DNA of 64,000 nt. Origin: Streptomyces sp. PT12. GTDB taxonomy: Bacteria; Actinomycetota; Actinomycetes; Streptomycetales; Streptomycetaceae. Of this stretch, positions 14,991 through 23,253 are shown piece after piece. The stretch's first letter is position 1, and every line of letters begins with the position of its first letter. The stretch is from positions 62,001 to 126,000 of the forward strand of contig NZ_QEST01000048.1 in NCBI RefSeq assembly GCF_003311645.1, in the 5' to 3' direction. A model generated the notes under the pieces. It did not search any database. It had not been told where the DNA came from and saw only the letters and a program-made list of their open reading frames with translations. Made by a program: the position numbers and the translations under genes.

Positions 14991-16184
14991 TCAGGGCACG
15001 GGGTCGAGCAGCTCGTCGAACGCGGAGGCCAGCCGCCGCCAGGCCGTCCGGCCCGCCGCGTACTCGCTCTCGGTGAGCAGGCAAGACGCCAGCACCCCGC
15101 GCAGCGCGCCCCGGTCGAGCGCGGGCCCGATGAAGACCAGGTGCTGCGCGCGGTCGCCGTGCACGGGATCCCAGTCGAGCGCGGCCGCCGCCCTGCGCTC
15201 CGGGGGCACCATCTCCCAGGCCGCGTCGGGCAGCGCGGCCAGCCAGGGCCCGGCGTTGTCGACGCAGAGCGCGCCGCCCGCCGCGTCCCACGACAGGAGC
15301 GTGTCGGGCCGGTTGGCGAGCCAGAAGCGGCCGCGGCTGCGCGGCGCCGCGCACGTCAGCTCCTCGAGCGCCGCGTACAGCCGCGCCGGGTGGAAGGGCC
15401 TGCGGCGCCGCCACACGAGCGTGCCGACGCCGTGCTCCTGTGCCTCCTGCGGCAGCAGCGCGCTCGCCGGGTGCTGCCTGGCCGCCGCGTCGACCACGTC
15501 GAACCCCCCGAGCGCGAGCCTCGGGAACGCGCCCGAGCCGATCGGCACGCGGTGCGCCGTCGGGTGCAGCTGCGCCAGCAGCGCCCTGTCCTGCTCGTCG
15601 CCGGGGAGCCCGCCGTCCTCCACGTCCGCGAGCGCGAGCACCGTGGCGTACTCGAGCTGCCGCGCCCAGGTGTCCGCGACCGTGCGCCGGTCGGTCGCCG
15701 CGATGGCGAGGCCGCCGTCGGCCAGGTCGTCGCCGCACCCCAGATAGGCGCCGACCAGCCCGGGATCCACCGCGGTCACCACGCCGGAGAGCCGCAGCCG
15801 CCCGTCGCCGTGCGCGCTGATCACCTCGGCCATCGACCGCGGCTCCACCGAGTCCCACAGCTCGACGACGGCCAGCGTGCACACCCCGCCGTCCGCCAGC
15901 CGCAGCAGCTCGGGCACCAGGTCGGCGCGCAGGGCGCAGCACGCGCAGTCGTTGACCAGGGGGGTGGTGCGGCTGCCGAGCACCGCGTCCTGGTCACGCA
16001 CGGTGCTCGTGACGGTGTGCCGCGCGGCGCCCGACAGGTCGTGGTGCAGCGCGACGCTGCCGGGCAGCGCGCGCAGCAGCCGGTCGACCGCGGCGTCGCG
16101 GGCGTCCGCGTGGAGTCCGCCGACGAGCACGACGGGCAGGGCGGGCGGGGCGGGCCGGGCGGCGGACGGCTCGGCGGGACCCAT
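14991..16184 (-). CDS. CobW/P47K-family protein with a degenerate P-loop
   Basis: A 397-residue relative of CobW/ZNG1 GTPases, which handle zinc or cobalt. The family CxCC metal motif is present (NDCACCALRADLVPELLRLA), as are the VVTAVDP and C-terminal CobW_C pieces (FWLANRPDTLLSWDAAGG, LVFIGPALDRGALRGVLASCLLTESEY). Where GxxGxGKT is expected the sequence is VGGLHADARDAAVDRLL, so the Lys and Thr are missing. Its ATG shares one base with the stop of rpmE2. A Zur-like box precedes the pair. A zinc-deficiency role is likely; nucleotide hydrolysis is doubtful. Confidence 0.85.
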   Translation of the reverse strand: MGPAEPSAARPAPPALPVVLVGGLHADARDAAVDRLLRALPGSVALHHDLSGAARHTVTSTVRDQDAVLGSRTTPLVNDCACCALRADLVPELLRLADGGVCTLAVVELWDSVEPRSMAEVISAHGDGRLRLSGVVTAVDPGLVGAYLGCGDDLADGGLAIAATDRRTVADTWARQLEYATVLALADVEDGGLPGDEQDRALLAQLHPTAHRVPIGSGAFPRLALGGFDVVDAAARQHPASALLPQEAQEHGVGTLVWRRRRPFHPARLYAALEELTCAAPRSRGRFWLANRPDTLLSWDAAGGALCVDNAGPWLAALPDAAWEMVPPERRAAAALDWDPVHGDRAQHLVFIGPALDRGALRGVLASCLLTESEYAAGRTAWRRLASAFDELLDPVP

Positions 16185-16438
16185 CAGCGGTCCTCGCGCT
16201 TGCCGTAGCGGCGCTCGAAACGTTCCACGCGCCCCGCGGTGTCGAGCACGCGCGTGGTGCCGGTGTAGAAGGCGTGACTCGCCGAGGAGATCTCGACGTC
16301 GACGACGGGGTAGGTGTTGCCGTCCTCCCACTCGATCGTCCGGTCGCTCGTCGCGGTCGACCGGGTGAGGAAGGCGAAGCCTGCGGCCCGGTCCCGGAAG
16401 ACGACCGGCCGGTAGTCGGGGTGGATTCCCTTCTTCAT
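16184..16438 (-). CDS. rpmE2: Ribosomal protein bL31 type B (zinc-free)
   Basis: An 84-residue bL31[29 protein letters not shown], then [25 protein letters not shown]. It lacks the CxxC zinc pairs of type A bL31, so it can replace the zinc form on ribosomes when zinc is scarce and free the metal. The ATG is at 16438, after GGAGAG. It is the first gene of a two-gene operon with the CobW protein and has a Zur-type site upstream, the standard actinobacterial pattern. Confidence 0.95.
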   Translation of the reverse strand: MKKGIHPDYRPVVFRDRAAGFAFLTRSTATSDRTIEWEDGNTYPVVDVEISSASHAFYTGTTRVLDTAGRVERFERRYGKREDR

Positions 16439-16557
16439 CGTCCACGCTCTCCTCTCACGCCGTCTCGTTCGGCGGTCCGCGAAGCTCCCAACGGTCGCCT
16501 CCGAGTACCCGCTGCCCGCGGGCCCTCCCTTCACGACCGGGAGCGCTGTCGGGACCC

Positions 16558-16584
16558 ACTGTACAGAAACGGAAACCATTTTCA
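16558..16584 (-). promoter_or_regulatory. Zur box and promoter of the rpmE2-cobW operon
   Basis: Read on the minus strand, TGAAAAT-G-GTTTCCG (16570-16584) matches the Streptomyces Zur consensus TGAAAATGATTTTCA, perfectly in the left half and 4 of 7 in the right half. TACAGT (16558-16563) downstream is a good -10, so bound Zur would block the promoter. It is 120-150 bases before rpmE2. Confidence 0.75.
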
Positions 16585-16596
16585 TTAAGAGGAGGA

Positions 16597-17058
16597 TCAC
16601 ATCGACCGGCGCGACTCGTCGCTCGCCGCGAGGAGCCGCCGCAGCAACGCGTTGAACGTCCCGCGCTCCTTGGCGTTCAACGGCGCGAGGAACCGCTCCT
16701 GCGACGCGGCGGCGGCCAGGCGCAACTCGGCGAGCAGGGCCGCCCCCTTGGGCGTGAGGGTGACGCGGTGGCGGCGCCGGTCGTCCGGGTCGCGGGTGCG
16801 CGCGGCCAGCCCGGCGCGCTCCAAGCGGTCGATGCGGCCCACGAGATGGCTCTTGTCGAGGTCGAGCGCGGCCGCGAGCCGCTGCTGGGACATCGGCCCG
16901 AAGTCCTCGAGCGCGGTGAGGATCGCATGGTGCGCCAGCGGCACCCCCCGTGATCCCAGGGCCTCTTCGAGCAGCCGGTGGCCGAAGCGCGCCACCTGGG
17001 ACGTCAGATGGGAGGGGAGGGCGAGCAGCGAGGGCGGCCGTGGGCCGATGTCGGGCAT
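16597..17058 (-). CDS. MarR-family transcriptional regulator
   Basis: A 153-residue winged-helix regulator: [66 protein letters not shown] is the MarR core, including the DxRxR wing. The ATG at 17058 follows TACCGT by 7 bases, indicating a leaderless mRNA; an extension further upstream is possible. It has no linked efflux or redox gene: downstream is the zinc operon on the same strand, and upstream an unrelated lipoprotein. Its target is unknown. Confidence 0.92.
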   Translation of the reverse strand: MPDIGPRPPSLLALPSHLTSQVARFGHRLLEEALGSRGVPLAHHAILTALEDFGPMSQQRLAAALDLDKSHLVGRIDRLERAGLAARTRDPDDRRRHRVTLTPKGAALLAELRLAAAASQERFLAPLNAKERGTFNALLRRLLAASDESRRSM

Positions 17059-17065
17059 GGCCGGA

Positions 17066-17071
17066 ACGGTA
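17066..17071 (-). promoter_or_regulatory. -10 of leaderless marR
   Basis: TACCGT on the minus strand lies exactly 7 bases before the marR ATG, so transcription should start at or next to the start codon. Confidence 0.55.
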
Positions 17072-17147
17072 GCGCAGCAACACCGTTGCATCAGGCCACA
17101 GTTGAGCGGGGCACCGTTAGCCATGGCGAAGCGACGCGCCGAAGGCT

Positions 17148-17169
17148 CCCTGGCGCGGCGGCGCCAGGG
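17148..17169. other. Strong hairpin in divergent intergenic region
   Basis: CCCTGGCGC, a 4-base loop and GCGCCAGGG form a perfect 9-bp stem between divergent marR and the lipoprotein gene (gap 17059-17301). It does not follow any gene end, so it may be an operator or RNA element. A TACCCT at 17241-17246 is a plausible -10 for the lipoprotein gene. Confidence 0.4.
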
Positions 17170-17301
17170 CCGCCCGGGGCCCGTGTCACGACCCTGACAC
17201 GGTGGGGTCGCGGAGCCTGCTGTCGCCCGTTCGGCCGCGCTACCCTGGCGCCGTCATGGGGCCCCCAGGGGGACCGTTCGGAACGTACGGGCTGAGGGAC
17301 G

Positions 17302-17859
17302 ATGCGACGGATTCGGGCCACACTGGCCACCTGCCTGACCCTGGCGGCGCTCACCGCGGGGGCGGTGGGCTGTTCCTCGGACGACGAGGGGGAGCCCGCG
17401 GAGATCGAGGGAACGGCCGACGCGGCCGACCCCGCGGGCGAGGGCGGCGGCGACGCGGAGGCCGAGCTGACCGAGCTGTACGGCCGTTACTGGGACGCCC
17501 TGATCGAGCTCGAGAACAGCACCGAGCTGGACAACACCGTCTTCGACGGCATCGCCACCACCGGCGTGGTGGAGACCGAGGTGGGCCGGGTAAGTGCCTT
17601 CAAGGACAACGACATCCACCGTCAGGGGGAGCCGGTGATCGACCATGTCACGGTCACGGTCGACGGCGACGCGGCCCGCATCGAGTCCTGCAAGAACGAG
17701 GCCGGTTGGGTCTTCATCGCCGATGGTGAGGAGGACCCCTCGCTGCTGCCCGAGGAGTTGACCCGGCCCAGCCCGTTCGGCGTCGCAGCCGAGCGGACGG
17801 ATGACGGCTGGCTGATCAGCCAGGTGCTGCACACGGACGAGACGACGATCTCATGCTGA
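17302..17859 (+). CDS. Putative lipoprotein
   Basis: A 185-residue exported protein. The signal peptide ends in a lipobox, LTAGAVGC, so the mature protein starts at a lipidated Cys near residue 24. A short acidic, glycine-rich linker precedes a compact domain (LTELYGRYWDALIELENST, VEVGRVSAF-like GRVSAFKDNDIHRQGEPVIDHVTVTVDG, CKNEAGWVFI). GAGGGA precedes the ATG. It overlaps the next exported protein by 7 bp, so they are co-translated and may act together at the surface. The fold resembles small NTF2-like lipoproteins of Streptomyces, but I do not recognise a function. Confidence 0.8.
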   Translation: MRRIRATLATCLTLAALTAGAVGCSSDDEGEPAEIEGTADAADPAGEGGGDAEAELTELYGRYWDALIELENSTELDNTVFDGIATTGVVETEVGRVSAFKDNDIHRQGEPVIDHVTVTVDGDAARIESCKNEAGWVFIADGEEDPSLLPEELTRPSPFGVAAERTDDGWLISQVLHTDETTISC

Positions 17860-18731
17860 GACGCATGGGCGTCGCCCCGTTGATCCTGGCCCTGCTGTCG
17901 GCAGGGCTTGTCGCGTTGGGGGTCTCGCCCGCCGCGGCGGAGACGCCGCAGTGTGTCAGCACCGGTCCGACCGGCCAGGTCATCATCATCGACTGCGAGG
18001 ACGGCGGCGGCGGCGGGGACGGCGGTGACGGGGACGAGGGAGCCGGGGGCGGGTCGGGGCCGCAGTGCGACCTCGGCAGCGTCGCGGGCCTGGGCAAGCC
18101 GGACGCCAGCCGCTGGTGCGAGGGCGTCAACGCCTGCTGGGCCAACATCCCCTCCTCCGTCTACCCCGACCCCGAGGACTGGCCCGAGGGCCAGCCCGAC
18201 CCCGAGGCGGTCTACATCTACAAGGAGTGCCAGGACCCTTCGGGCAACATCGTGGTCTCCGAGTGGACGTGGCACATCCCGGACGGCCCGTCGCTCGAGG
18301 AGCTGGCGCGGCAGGCGTACGGGATGCTGGCGCCGTCGGACTTCAGCCTGGCGTTCAGCCCGCCCGGGCAGGCCGTCATCTTCATCGACACCTGGTGGTG
18401 GGCCGCGGGCGCGGACGGCGAGATCGTCGGCACCGCGGCGCTCGGCGTGCGGGCGGTGGGCGAGCCCAGCCATCTCGAGGTGGACCCGGGCGACGGCAGC
18501 GGCGCGATGACGTGCCCGTTTGTGACCTCGGAGAGCGACGCGTGCGCGCACACCTACGAGCGCGCGTCGGACGAGTCCGGCTATCCGTCACGCGCGCGGA
18601 TCGTCTACGACGTGCACTATGAGCAGAACGGGAACGTGCTGGAGTTCCCCGGCCTGCCGGATTCCCTGGAGAGCCCGTGGACCGAGACCGCCGTACCCGT
18701 CGTGGAGTCGCAGGCCGTCGTGGTGCGCTGA
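17853..18731 (+). CDS. Secreted protein of unknown function
   Basis: A 292-residue protein with a classical signal peptide (LRRMGVAPLILALLSAGLVALGVSPAAAE, cleavage after AAA near residue 29). A glycine/aspartate-rich linker follows (GGGGDGGDGDEG), then a Trp/Cys-containing domain (CEGVNACWANIPSSVYPDPEDWPE, IYKECQDPSGNIVVSEWTWHIPDG) and a PKD-like beta-rich C-terminal half (EPSHLEVDPGDGSGAMTCPF, CAHTYERASDE, ARIVYDVHYEQNG). Similar Streptomyces proteins are sometimes labelled ATP/GTP-binding without support in the sequence. It is co-translated with the upstream lipoprotein. Confidence 0.8.
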   Translation: MLRRMGVAPLILALLSAGLVALGVSPAAAETPQCVSTGPTGQVIIIDCEDGGGGGDGGDGDEGAGGGSGPQCDLGSVAGLGKPDASRWCEGVNACWANIPSSVYPDPEDWPEGQPDPEAVYIYKECQDPSGNIVVSEWTWHIPDGPSLEELARQAYGMLAPSDFSLAFSPPGQAVIFIDTWWWAAGADGEIVGTAALGVRAVGEPSHLEVDPGDGSGAMTCPFVTSESDACAHTYERASDESGYPSRARIVYDVHYEQNGNVLEFPGLPDSLESPWTETAVPVVESQAVVVR

Positions 18732-19678
18732 GCGGCGGGCCGCGGTCGGTGGCGGTGGCGCTGATGGCTGCCGCGCTCGCGGCGGGCTGCACCGTCGAGC
18801 CCGAGCCGAACGGCGGGGACCCCGAGAAGGCCGGGATCTCGCCGTTCACCGGTCAACGCGCCGGGCCGGGGCCCGTGCTGGCCGTCAAGGTGGACAACGC
18901 GCCCCAGGCCAGGCCGCACACGGGCCTCGACGCGGCCGACCTCGTGTATGTGGAGCCGGTCGAGGCCGGGTTGAGCCGCCTGGTGGCGATCTACTCGGGC
19001 AGCCTGCCTGAGCGCGTGGGCCCGGTGCGCAGCGCGCGCGAGACGGATCTGGAGCTGCTGCGGCAGTTTGGCGAGCCCGCGCTGGCGTTCTCGGGGGCGC
19101 AACGGACGCTGCTGCCTGAGATCGACGACGCTCGGCTGTTCCCGAGGACGCCGGACGACGCGCCCGAGGCGTTCACGCGCGACGGCCGACGCGACGCCCC
19201 GCACAACCTGTTCGTGGACCCCGGCGCCCTGCTCGCGACCGCGCCCGAGGCGAGCGAGGCCGGGGACATCGGCTTCCGCTTCGGCCCGGCGCCCGAGGGC
19301 GGCACGCCGCGGGAGGCGCACTCCGTGTCGTACCCGAGCGCGTCGTTCACCTTCACTTGGGAGGCCGACGCGGGCCGTTGGCGGGTCTCGATGGACGGCG
19401 GGAAGACCGATCTGGCGCCCGCGACCGTCGTGGTGCAGGAGGTCGAGGTCACCGCGTCGGACCTGCACGACAGCAACGGCAACGCGTCGCCGTTCACCGA
19501 GACCGTCGGGCACGGGGAGGCGACCGTGCTGCGCGACGGGCGGGCGTTCGAGGCCGAGTGGGACCGCGATCACCGGGACGAGGGAACGGAGTTCACGACG
19601 CCGGACGGGGATCCGCTGCCGTTCGCCGAGGGTCAGGTGTGGGTGGTGTACGCCGCGCCCTTCTCCGCCCTGGGGTGA
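18677..19678 (+). CDS. DUF3048 (YerB-like) putative lipoprotein
   Basis: A protein of up to 333 residues. A hydrophobic stretch ends in ALMAAALAAGC, a lipobox, so it is probably anchored outside the membrane. The DUF3048 core follows: PVLAVKVDNAPQARPHTGLDAADLVYVEPVEAGLSRLVAIY and ERVGPVRSARETDLELL, then the C-terminal half (FTWEADAGRWRVSMDG, VVVQEVEVTASDLHDSNGN). The start is uncertain: I give the GTG at 18677, after GGAGAG, which overlaps the previous gene by 55 bp; a GTG near 18748 would give a shorter signal. YerB function is not established. Confidence 0.82.
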   Translation: MDRDRRTRRGVAGRRGALSGGPRSVAVALMAAALAAGCTVEPEPNGGDPEKAGISPFTGQRAGPGPVLAVKVDNAPQARPHTGLDAADLVYVEPVEAGLSRLVAIYSGSLPERVGPVRSARETDLELLRQFGEPALAFSGAQRTLLPEIDDARLFPRTPDDAPEAFTRDGRRDAPHNLFVDPGALLATAPEASEAGDIGFRFGPAPEGGTPREAHSVSYPSASFTFTWEADAGRWRVSMDGGKTDLAPATVVVQEVEVTASDLHDSNGNASPFTETVGHGEATVLRDGRAFEAEWDRDHRDEGTEFTTPDGDPLPFAEGQVWVVYAAPFSALG

Positions 19679-19828
19679 TCACCGCGAGCACCGCGAGCAC
19701 CGCGAGCGAGGCCGCCGCCATGACGCCCATCGCGCGGGCGGGGTGGGCAGCCCCGCGACCGTCGCCGACCTCGGGGACCTCGCCGCCCTCGGGGAGCGTG
19801 CCCTGAGGCCCGTGCCCGCCGCGCGAAA

Positions 19829-19859
19829 TTGACTTCAAGGAAGCTTGAAGTTCTAGGCT
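19829..19859 (+). promoter_or_regulatory. MerR-type promoter with 19-bp spacer and dyad
   Basis: TTGACT (-35) and TAGGCT (-10) are separated by 19 bases, the overlong spacer typical of MerR-activated promoters. Between them ACTTCAAG-GAAG-CTTGAAGT (19832-19851) is a perfect dyad. TAGGCT is 7 bases before the ABC exporter ATG, so the transcript is leaderless. No intact merR gene lies in the window. Confidence 0.8.
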
Positions 19860-19866
19860 CTCCGGC

Positions 19867-21852
19867 ATGAGCATGGAAATGACCGCCTGGAACGAGCTCT
19901 ACAACGCCCGGCACGCCAAGGACGACGAGCGGCCCTTCTCGCGGGAGACCTTCCGCCGCATCGGCGCCTTCGCGGCGCCGCACCGGGCCGCGCTCGCGGC
20001 GTTCCTGCTGCTCAGCGTTGTGACCGCGCTGCTCGCCGTGGCCACCCCCGTGCTCGCGGGGCGCGTGGTCGACGCCATCGGCGAGGGCGCGGCCGAGGCC
20101 ACGGTCGTCCGTCTCGCGCTGCTGATCGCGGCGATCGCGGTCCTGGAGGCGGGCGTCGGGCTGCTGGCCCGCTGGCTGTCCGCGCGCATCGGCGAGGGCC
20201 TGATCCTCGACCTGCGCACGGCCGTGTACGACCATGTGCAGCGCATGCCGGTGGCGTTCTTCACCAGGACCAGGACGGGCGCCCTGGTCAGCCGCCTGAA
20301 CTCGGATGTGATCGGCGCCCAGCGCGCGTTCAGCGACACGCTCTCCGGGGTGCTCGGCAACGTCGTGATGCTGCTGCTCTCGCTCGGCGTGATGCTCTCG
20401 ATCAGCTGGCGGATCACGCTGCTCGCCCTTGTGCTCCTGCCGGTGTTCGTGCTCCCCGCGCGCCGCATGGGCGCCCGGCTGGCGCGCCTTTCGCGCGAGG
20501 CGGCCAACCACAACGCCGTCATGTCAGCGCAGATGACCGAGCGCTTCTCCGCGCCCGGCGCCACCCTGGTCAAGCTGTACGGGCGGCCCGCGGAGGAGTC
20601 GGCCGAGTTCGCGGCGCGGGCCGGGCGCGTGCGGGACATCGGGATCCGCACCGCGATGCTCCAGATGGTGTTTGTCACCGCGCTCACCCTCGTCTCCGCG
20701 CTCGCGCTCGCGCTGGTCTACGGGCTCGGCGGCCTCTACGCGCTGCGCGGCGGCCTCGAACCCGGCGCGGTCGTCTCCCTCGCGATGCTGCTGACGCGCC
20801 TCTACGCCCCGCTGACGTCGCTGGCCAGCGCGCGGGTCGAGGTGATGAGCGCGCTGGTCAGCTTCCAGCGGGTGTTCGAGGTGCTCGACCTGAAGCCGCT
20901 CATCGAGGAGCGCGCGGGCGCCCGCGCAGTGCCGGAGGGGCCGGTCTCCGTGGAGTTCGACGGCGTCGACTTCGCCTACCCGGCCGCCGACCGCGTCTCG
21001 CTCGCCTCGCTCGAAGAGGTCGCCACGCTGGACTCGCGCGGCGGCGACCAGGTGCTGCACGGCGTCAGCTTCCGTGCCGAGCCCGGGCAGCTGGTCGCGC
21101 TCGTCGGCTCGTCCGGCGCGGGCAAGTCCACGATCGCGCAGCTGGCGCCGCGCCTGTACGACGCCGACGCGGGCGCGGTGCGGATCGGCGGCGTCGACGT
21201 GCGCGACCTGACGGCCGACTCGTTGCGCGCGACGCTCGGCATGGTCACCCAGGACGGCCACCTCTTCCACGACACCGTCCGCGCCAACCTGCTGCTGGCC
21301 CGCCCGGGCGCCGACGACGCCGAGCTGTGGGACGCGCTGCGCCGCGCCCGCCTCGACGCGCTGGTCGCGGCGCTGCCCGACGGGCTCGACACGGTCGTCG
21401 GCGAGCGCGGCTACCGGCTCTCGGGCGGCGAACGCCAGCGGCTCACGATCGCCCGCCTGCTGCTGGCCCGCCCCCGGGTGGTGATCCTCGACGAGGCGAC
21501 GGCGCACCTGGACGCCACGTCGGAGGCGACCGTTCAGGAGGCGCTTGCCGAGGCCCTGGCCGGGCGCACGTCCGTGGTCATCGCGCACCGGCTCTCCACG
21601 GTGCGGGCGGCCGACCAGATCCTGGTCGTCGAGGGCGGCCGGATCGTCGAACGCGGCCCGCACGACGCGCTGTTGGCGGCGGGCGGGCGGTACGAGGAGC
21701 TGTACAGGACGCAGTTCGACACGGGGCCTGAAGGAGACCGGGACGGCCAGGACGAGGGCCGGGACGGCCAGGACGAGGGCCAGGACGAGGGCCAGGACAG
21801 GGGCGGGGGCCGGGTGCACGGCGGCGAACCGGCCGTCGTGCCCGTGGGCTGA
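19867..21852 (+). CDS. ABC exporter, fused membrane and ATPase domains
   Basis: A 661-residue half-transporter of MsbA/LmrA type, presumably a homodimer. Six membrane helices (about residues 35-320) are followed by an ATPase domain: Walker A GSSGAGKST, Q-loop MVTQDGHLFHDTV, signature LSGGERQRLTIARLLLA, Walker B VVILDEAT and H-loop IAHRLST. A low-complexity tail rich in D, G, Q and E (GRDGQDEGQDEGQDRGG) follows the last helix. The gene sits directly behind a MerR-type promoter, so it is probably induced by a drug-like effector. Substrate unknown. Confidence 0.94.
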   Translation: MSMEMTAWNELYNARHAKDDERPFSRETFRRIGAFAAPHRAALAAFLLLSVVTALLAVATPVLAGRVVDAIGEGAAEATVVRLALLIAAIAVLEAGVGLLARWLSARIGEGLILDLRTAVYDHVQRMPVAFFTRTRTGALVSRLNSDVIGAQRAFSDTLSGVLGNVVMLLLSLGVMLSISWRITLLALVLLPVFVLPARRMGARLARLSREAANHNAVMSAQMTERFSAPGATLVKLYGRPAEESAEFAARAGRVRDIGIRTAMLQMVFVTALTLVSALALALVYGLGGLYALRGGLEPGAVVSLAMLLTRLYAPLTSLASARVEVMSALVSFQRVFEVLDLKPLIEERAGARAVPEGPVSVEFDGVDFAYPAADRVSLASLEEVATLDSRGGDQVLHGVSFRAEPGQLVALVGSSGAGKSTIAQLAPRLYDADAGAVRIGGVDVRDLTADSLRATLGMVTQDGHLFHDTVRANLLLARPGADDAELWDALRRARLDALVAALPDGLDTVVGERGYRLSGGERQRLTIARLLLARPRVVILDEATAHLDATSEATVQEALAEALAGRTSVVIAHRLSTVRAADQILVVEGGRIVERGPHDALLAAGGRYEELYRTQFDTGPEGDRDGQDEGRDGQDEGQDEGQDRGGGRVHGGEPAVVPVG

Positions 21853-21918
21853 CGGGCCATCGCCCGGTCGGCGCACTTCAGCGGGCGGCCCGCTGGCCGG
21901 GCACACAACATGATCAGT

Positions 21919-23163
21919 ATGACCCTCACCCTTGATCATCTGCGCCGCTGCACCGTGGCCGCCGACCTCGGCGCGGCGCGTACACGCGTCTATCTCAAAC
22001 AGACCGGGCTGATCGTGGACGAGCCGTCCGTCGTGGCCGTGAACATCAAGACCGGCGCGCTCATCGCCGTCGGCACCCCGGCGGAGCGCATGGCGGGCCG
22101 CACCCCCGCCACCATCAAGGTGGTCCGCCCGGTCAACGGCGGCACCGTCGTGGACATCGAGATGGCCCAGCGCATGCTGCGCGCCATGGTCGGCGCCAAG
22201 CTCCGCAGGGCCTGGCGCTTCCGGCCGATGCTGCGCGCCGCGGTGTGCGTCCCGCACGACGCCGACCCGCTGGCGCGGCGGGCGGCGCTCGAGACCATGA
22301 TCGGCCTGGGCGCGCGCCGCGTCGAGCTGGTGGACAGCCTCATCACCGCGGGGGTGGGCTGCGGCCTTCCGGTCGATGAGCCAGAGGCCACCATGATCGT
22401 GCAGGTGGGCGCGGCGACCACGGAGATCGCGGTGCTCTCGCTCGGCTCGATCGTGGCCGCCGACAAGGTGGCCATGGGTGGCGAGACGATCGACCGCGCG
22501 CTGGTCCAGCACCTGCGCAACCGCCACGAGATGCTGCTGCCCAGCCAGGCCGTGCGCCCGCTGCACCGGGCGCTCACCGGCGCCGTTCCGCACATGACCG
22601 AGGTGGCGGGGCGCGACGTGGCCACGGGCCTGGCCCGCACGGTCAAGGTCGACCCCGAGGAGCTGCGGGCCGCCGCCCAGCCGCCGGTCACCGGGCTGCT
22701 CGACGCGATCCGCGCCGTGCTGCACCGCTGCCCGCCCGACCTGGTGGCCGACCTCGCCGACCGCGGCGTGATGCTCACCGGGGGCGCGGCCGAGCTCCCC
22801 GGGCTCGACGCGATGATCCGCGACAACACCGGCATGCCCGTCAACATCGCCGAGGAGCCGGGACTCTGCGCGGTCCAGGGCCTCGGCGCGCTGCTCGAGG
22901 GCAACGGCCGCCTCTCCCGGCACGGCAGGCGCGCCGCGCGCCGGGGGCGGCGCCGGGCCGCGGCGGCGGGCTCGGCCTTCGAGCCGCGCGCCTCGGACGC
23001 GGCCGAGCCAACGGCCGAGCCGCTGCCCGACCCCCTGGGCGACAAGCCGCTCGGGGCGTCCCTCGGCGGCCGGGGCGGTGACCGGCTGGACGACCGGCTG
23101 GACGACCCGATCGACGACCGGCTCGACGACCAGCTCGGCAACGGGGAGAAGGCCCCGCTGTGA
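21919..23163 (+). CDS. MreB-like actin homologue with charged C-terminal extension
   Basis: A 414-residue protein. Actin-fold motifs are visible: phosphate-1 loop AADLGAARTRVYLK, VNGGTVVDIEMAQRML, VGLGARRVELVDSLITAGVGCGLPV, phosphate-2-like VQVGAATTEIAVLSLGS and a late MLTGGAAELPGLDAMI. It resembles the third, divergent Streptomyces MreB-family protein (SCO6166 type) rather than MreB or Mbl. After about residue 335 there is a basic then acidic tail with D-D-R-L-D-D repeats. I chose the ATG at 21919 (MTLTLDHLRRC); an ATG at 21910 is an alternative. It is alone, without mreC or mreD. Confidence 0.85.
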   Translation: MTLTLDHLRRCTVAADLGAARTRVYLKQTGLIVDEPSVVAVNIKTGALIAVGTPAERMAGRTPATIKVVRPVNGGTVVDIEMAQRMLRAMVGAKLRRAWRFRPMLRAAVCVPHDADPLARRAALETMIGLGARRVELVDSLITAGVGCGLPVDEPEATMIVQVGAATTEIAVLSLGSIVAADKVAMGGETIDRALVQHLRNRHEMLLPSQAVRPLHRALTGAVPHMTEVAGRDVATGLARTVKVDPEELRAAAQPPVTGLLDAIRAVLHRCPPDLVADLADRGVMLTGGAAELPGLDAMIRDNTGMPVNIAEEPGLCAVQGLGALLEGNGRLSRHGRRAARRGRRRAAAAGSAFEPRASDAAEPTAEPLPDPLGDKPLGASLGGRGGDRLDDRLDDPIDDRLDDQLGNGEKAPL

Positions 23164-23239
23164 CGCGGCGCCACCCCTGATCCCGCCCTCTGGTCCGGGC
23201 CCTGATCCCATCGGCCAGGGCCCCCGCGCCGCCCGCGCG

Positions 23240-23245
23240 TACGAT
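23240..23245 (+). promoter_or_regulatory. -10 of leaderless crcB operon
   Basis: TACGAT lies 8 bases before the GTG of the first Fluc gene, consistent with a leaderless transcript. Confidence 0.5.
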
Positions 23246-23253
23246 GCGGGACT

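Noticed and set aside
17123-17197. Short frame MAKRRAEGSLARRRQGRPG, considered as a small ribosomal-type protein
   Set aside because: It overlaps a strong hairpin, has no ribosome site, and does not match a ribosomal protein I can name.
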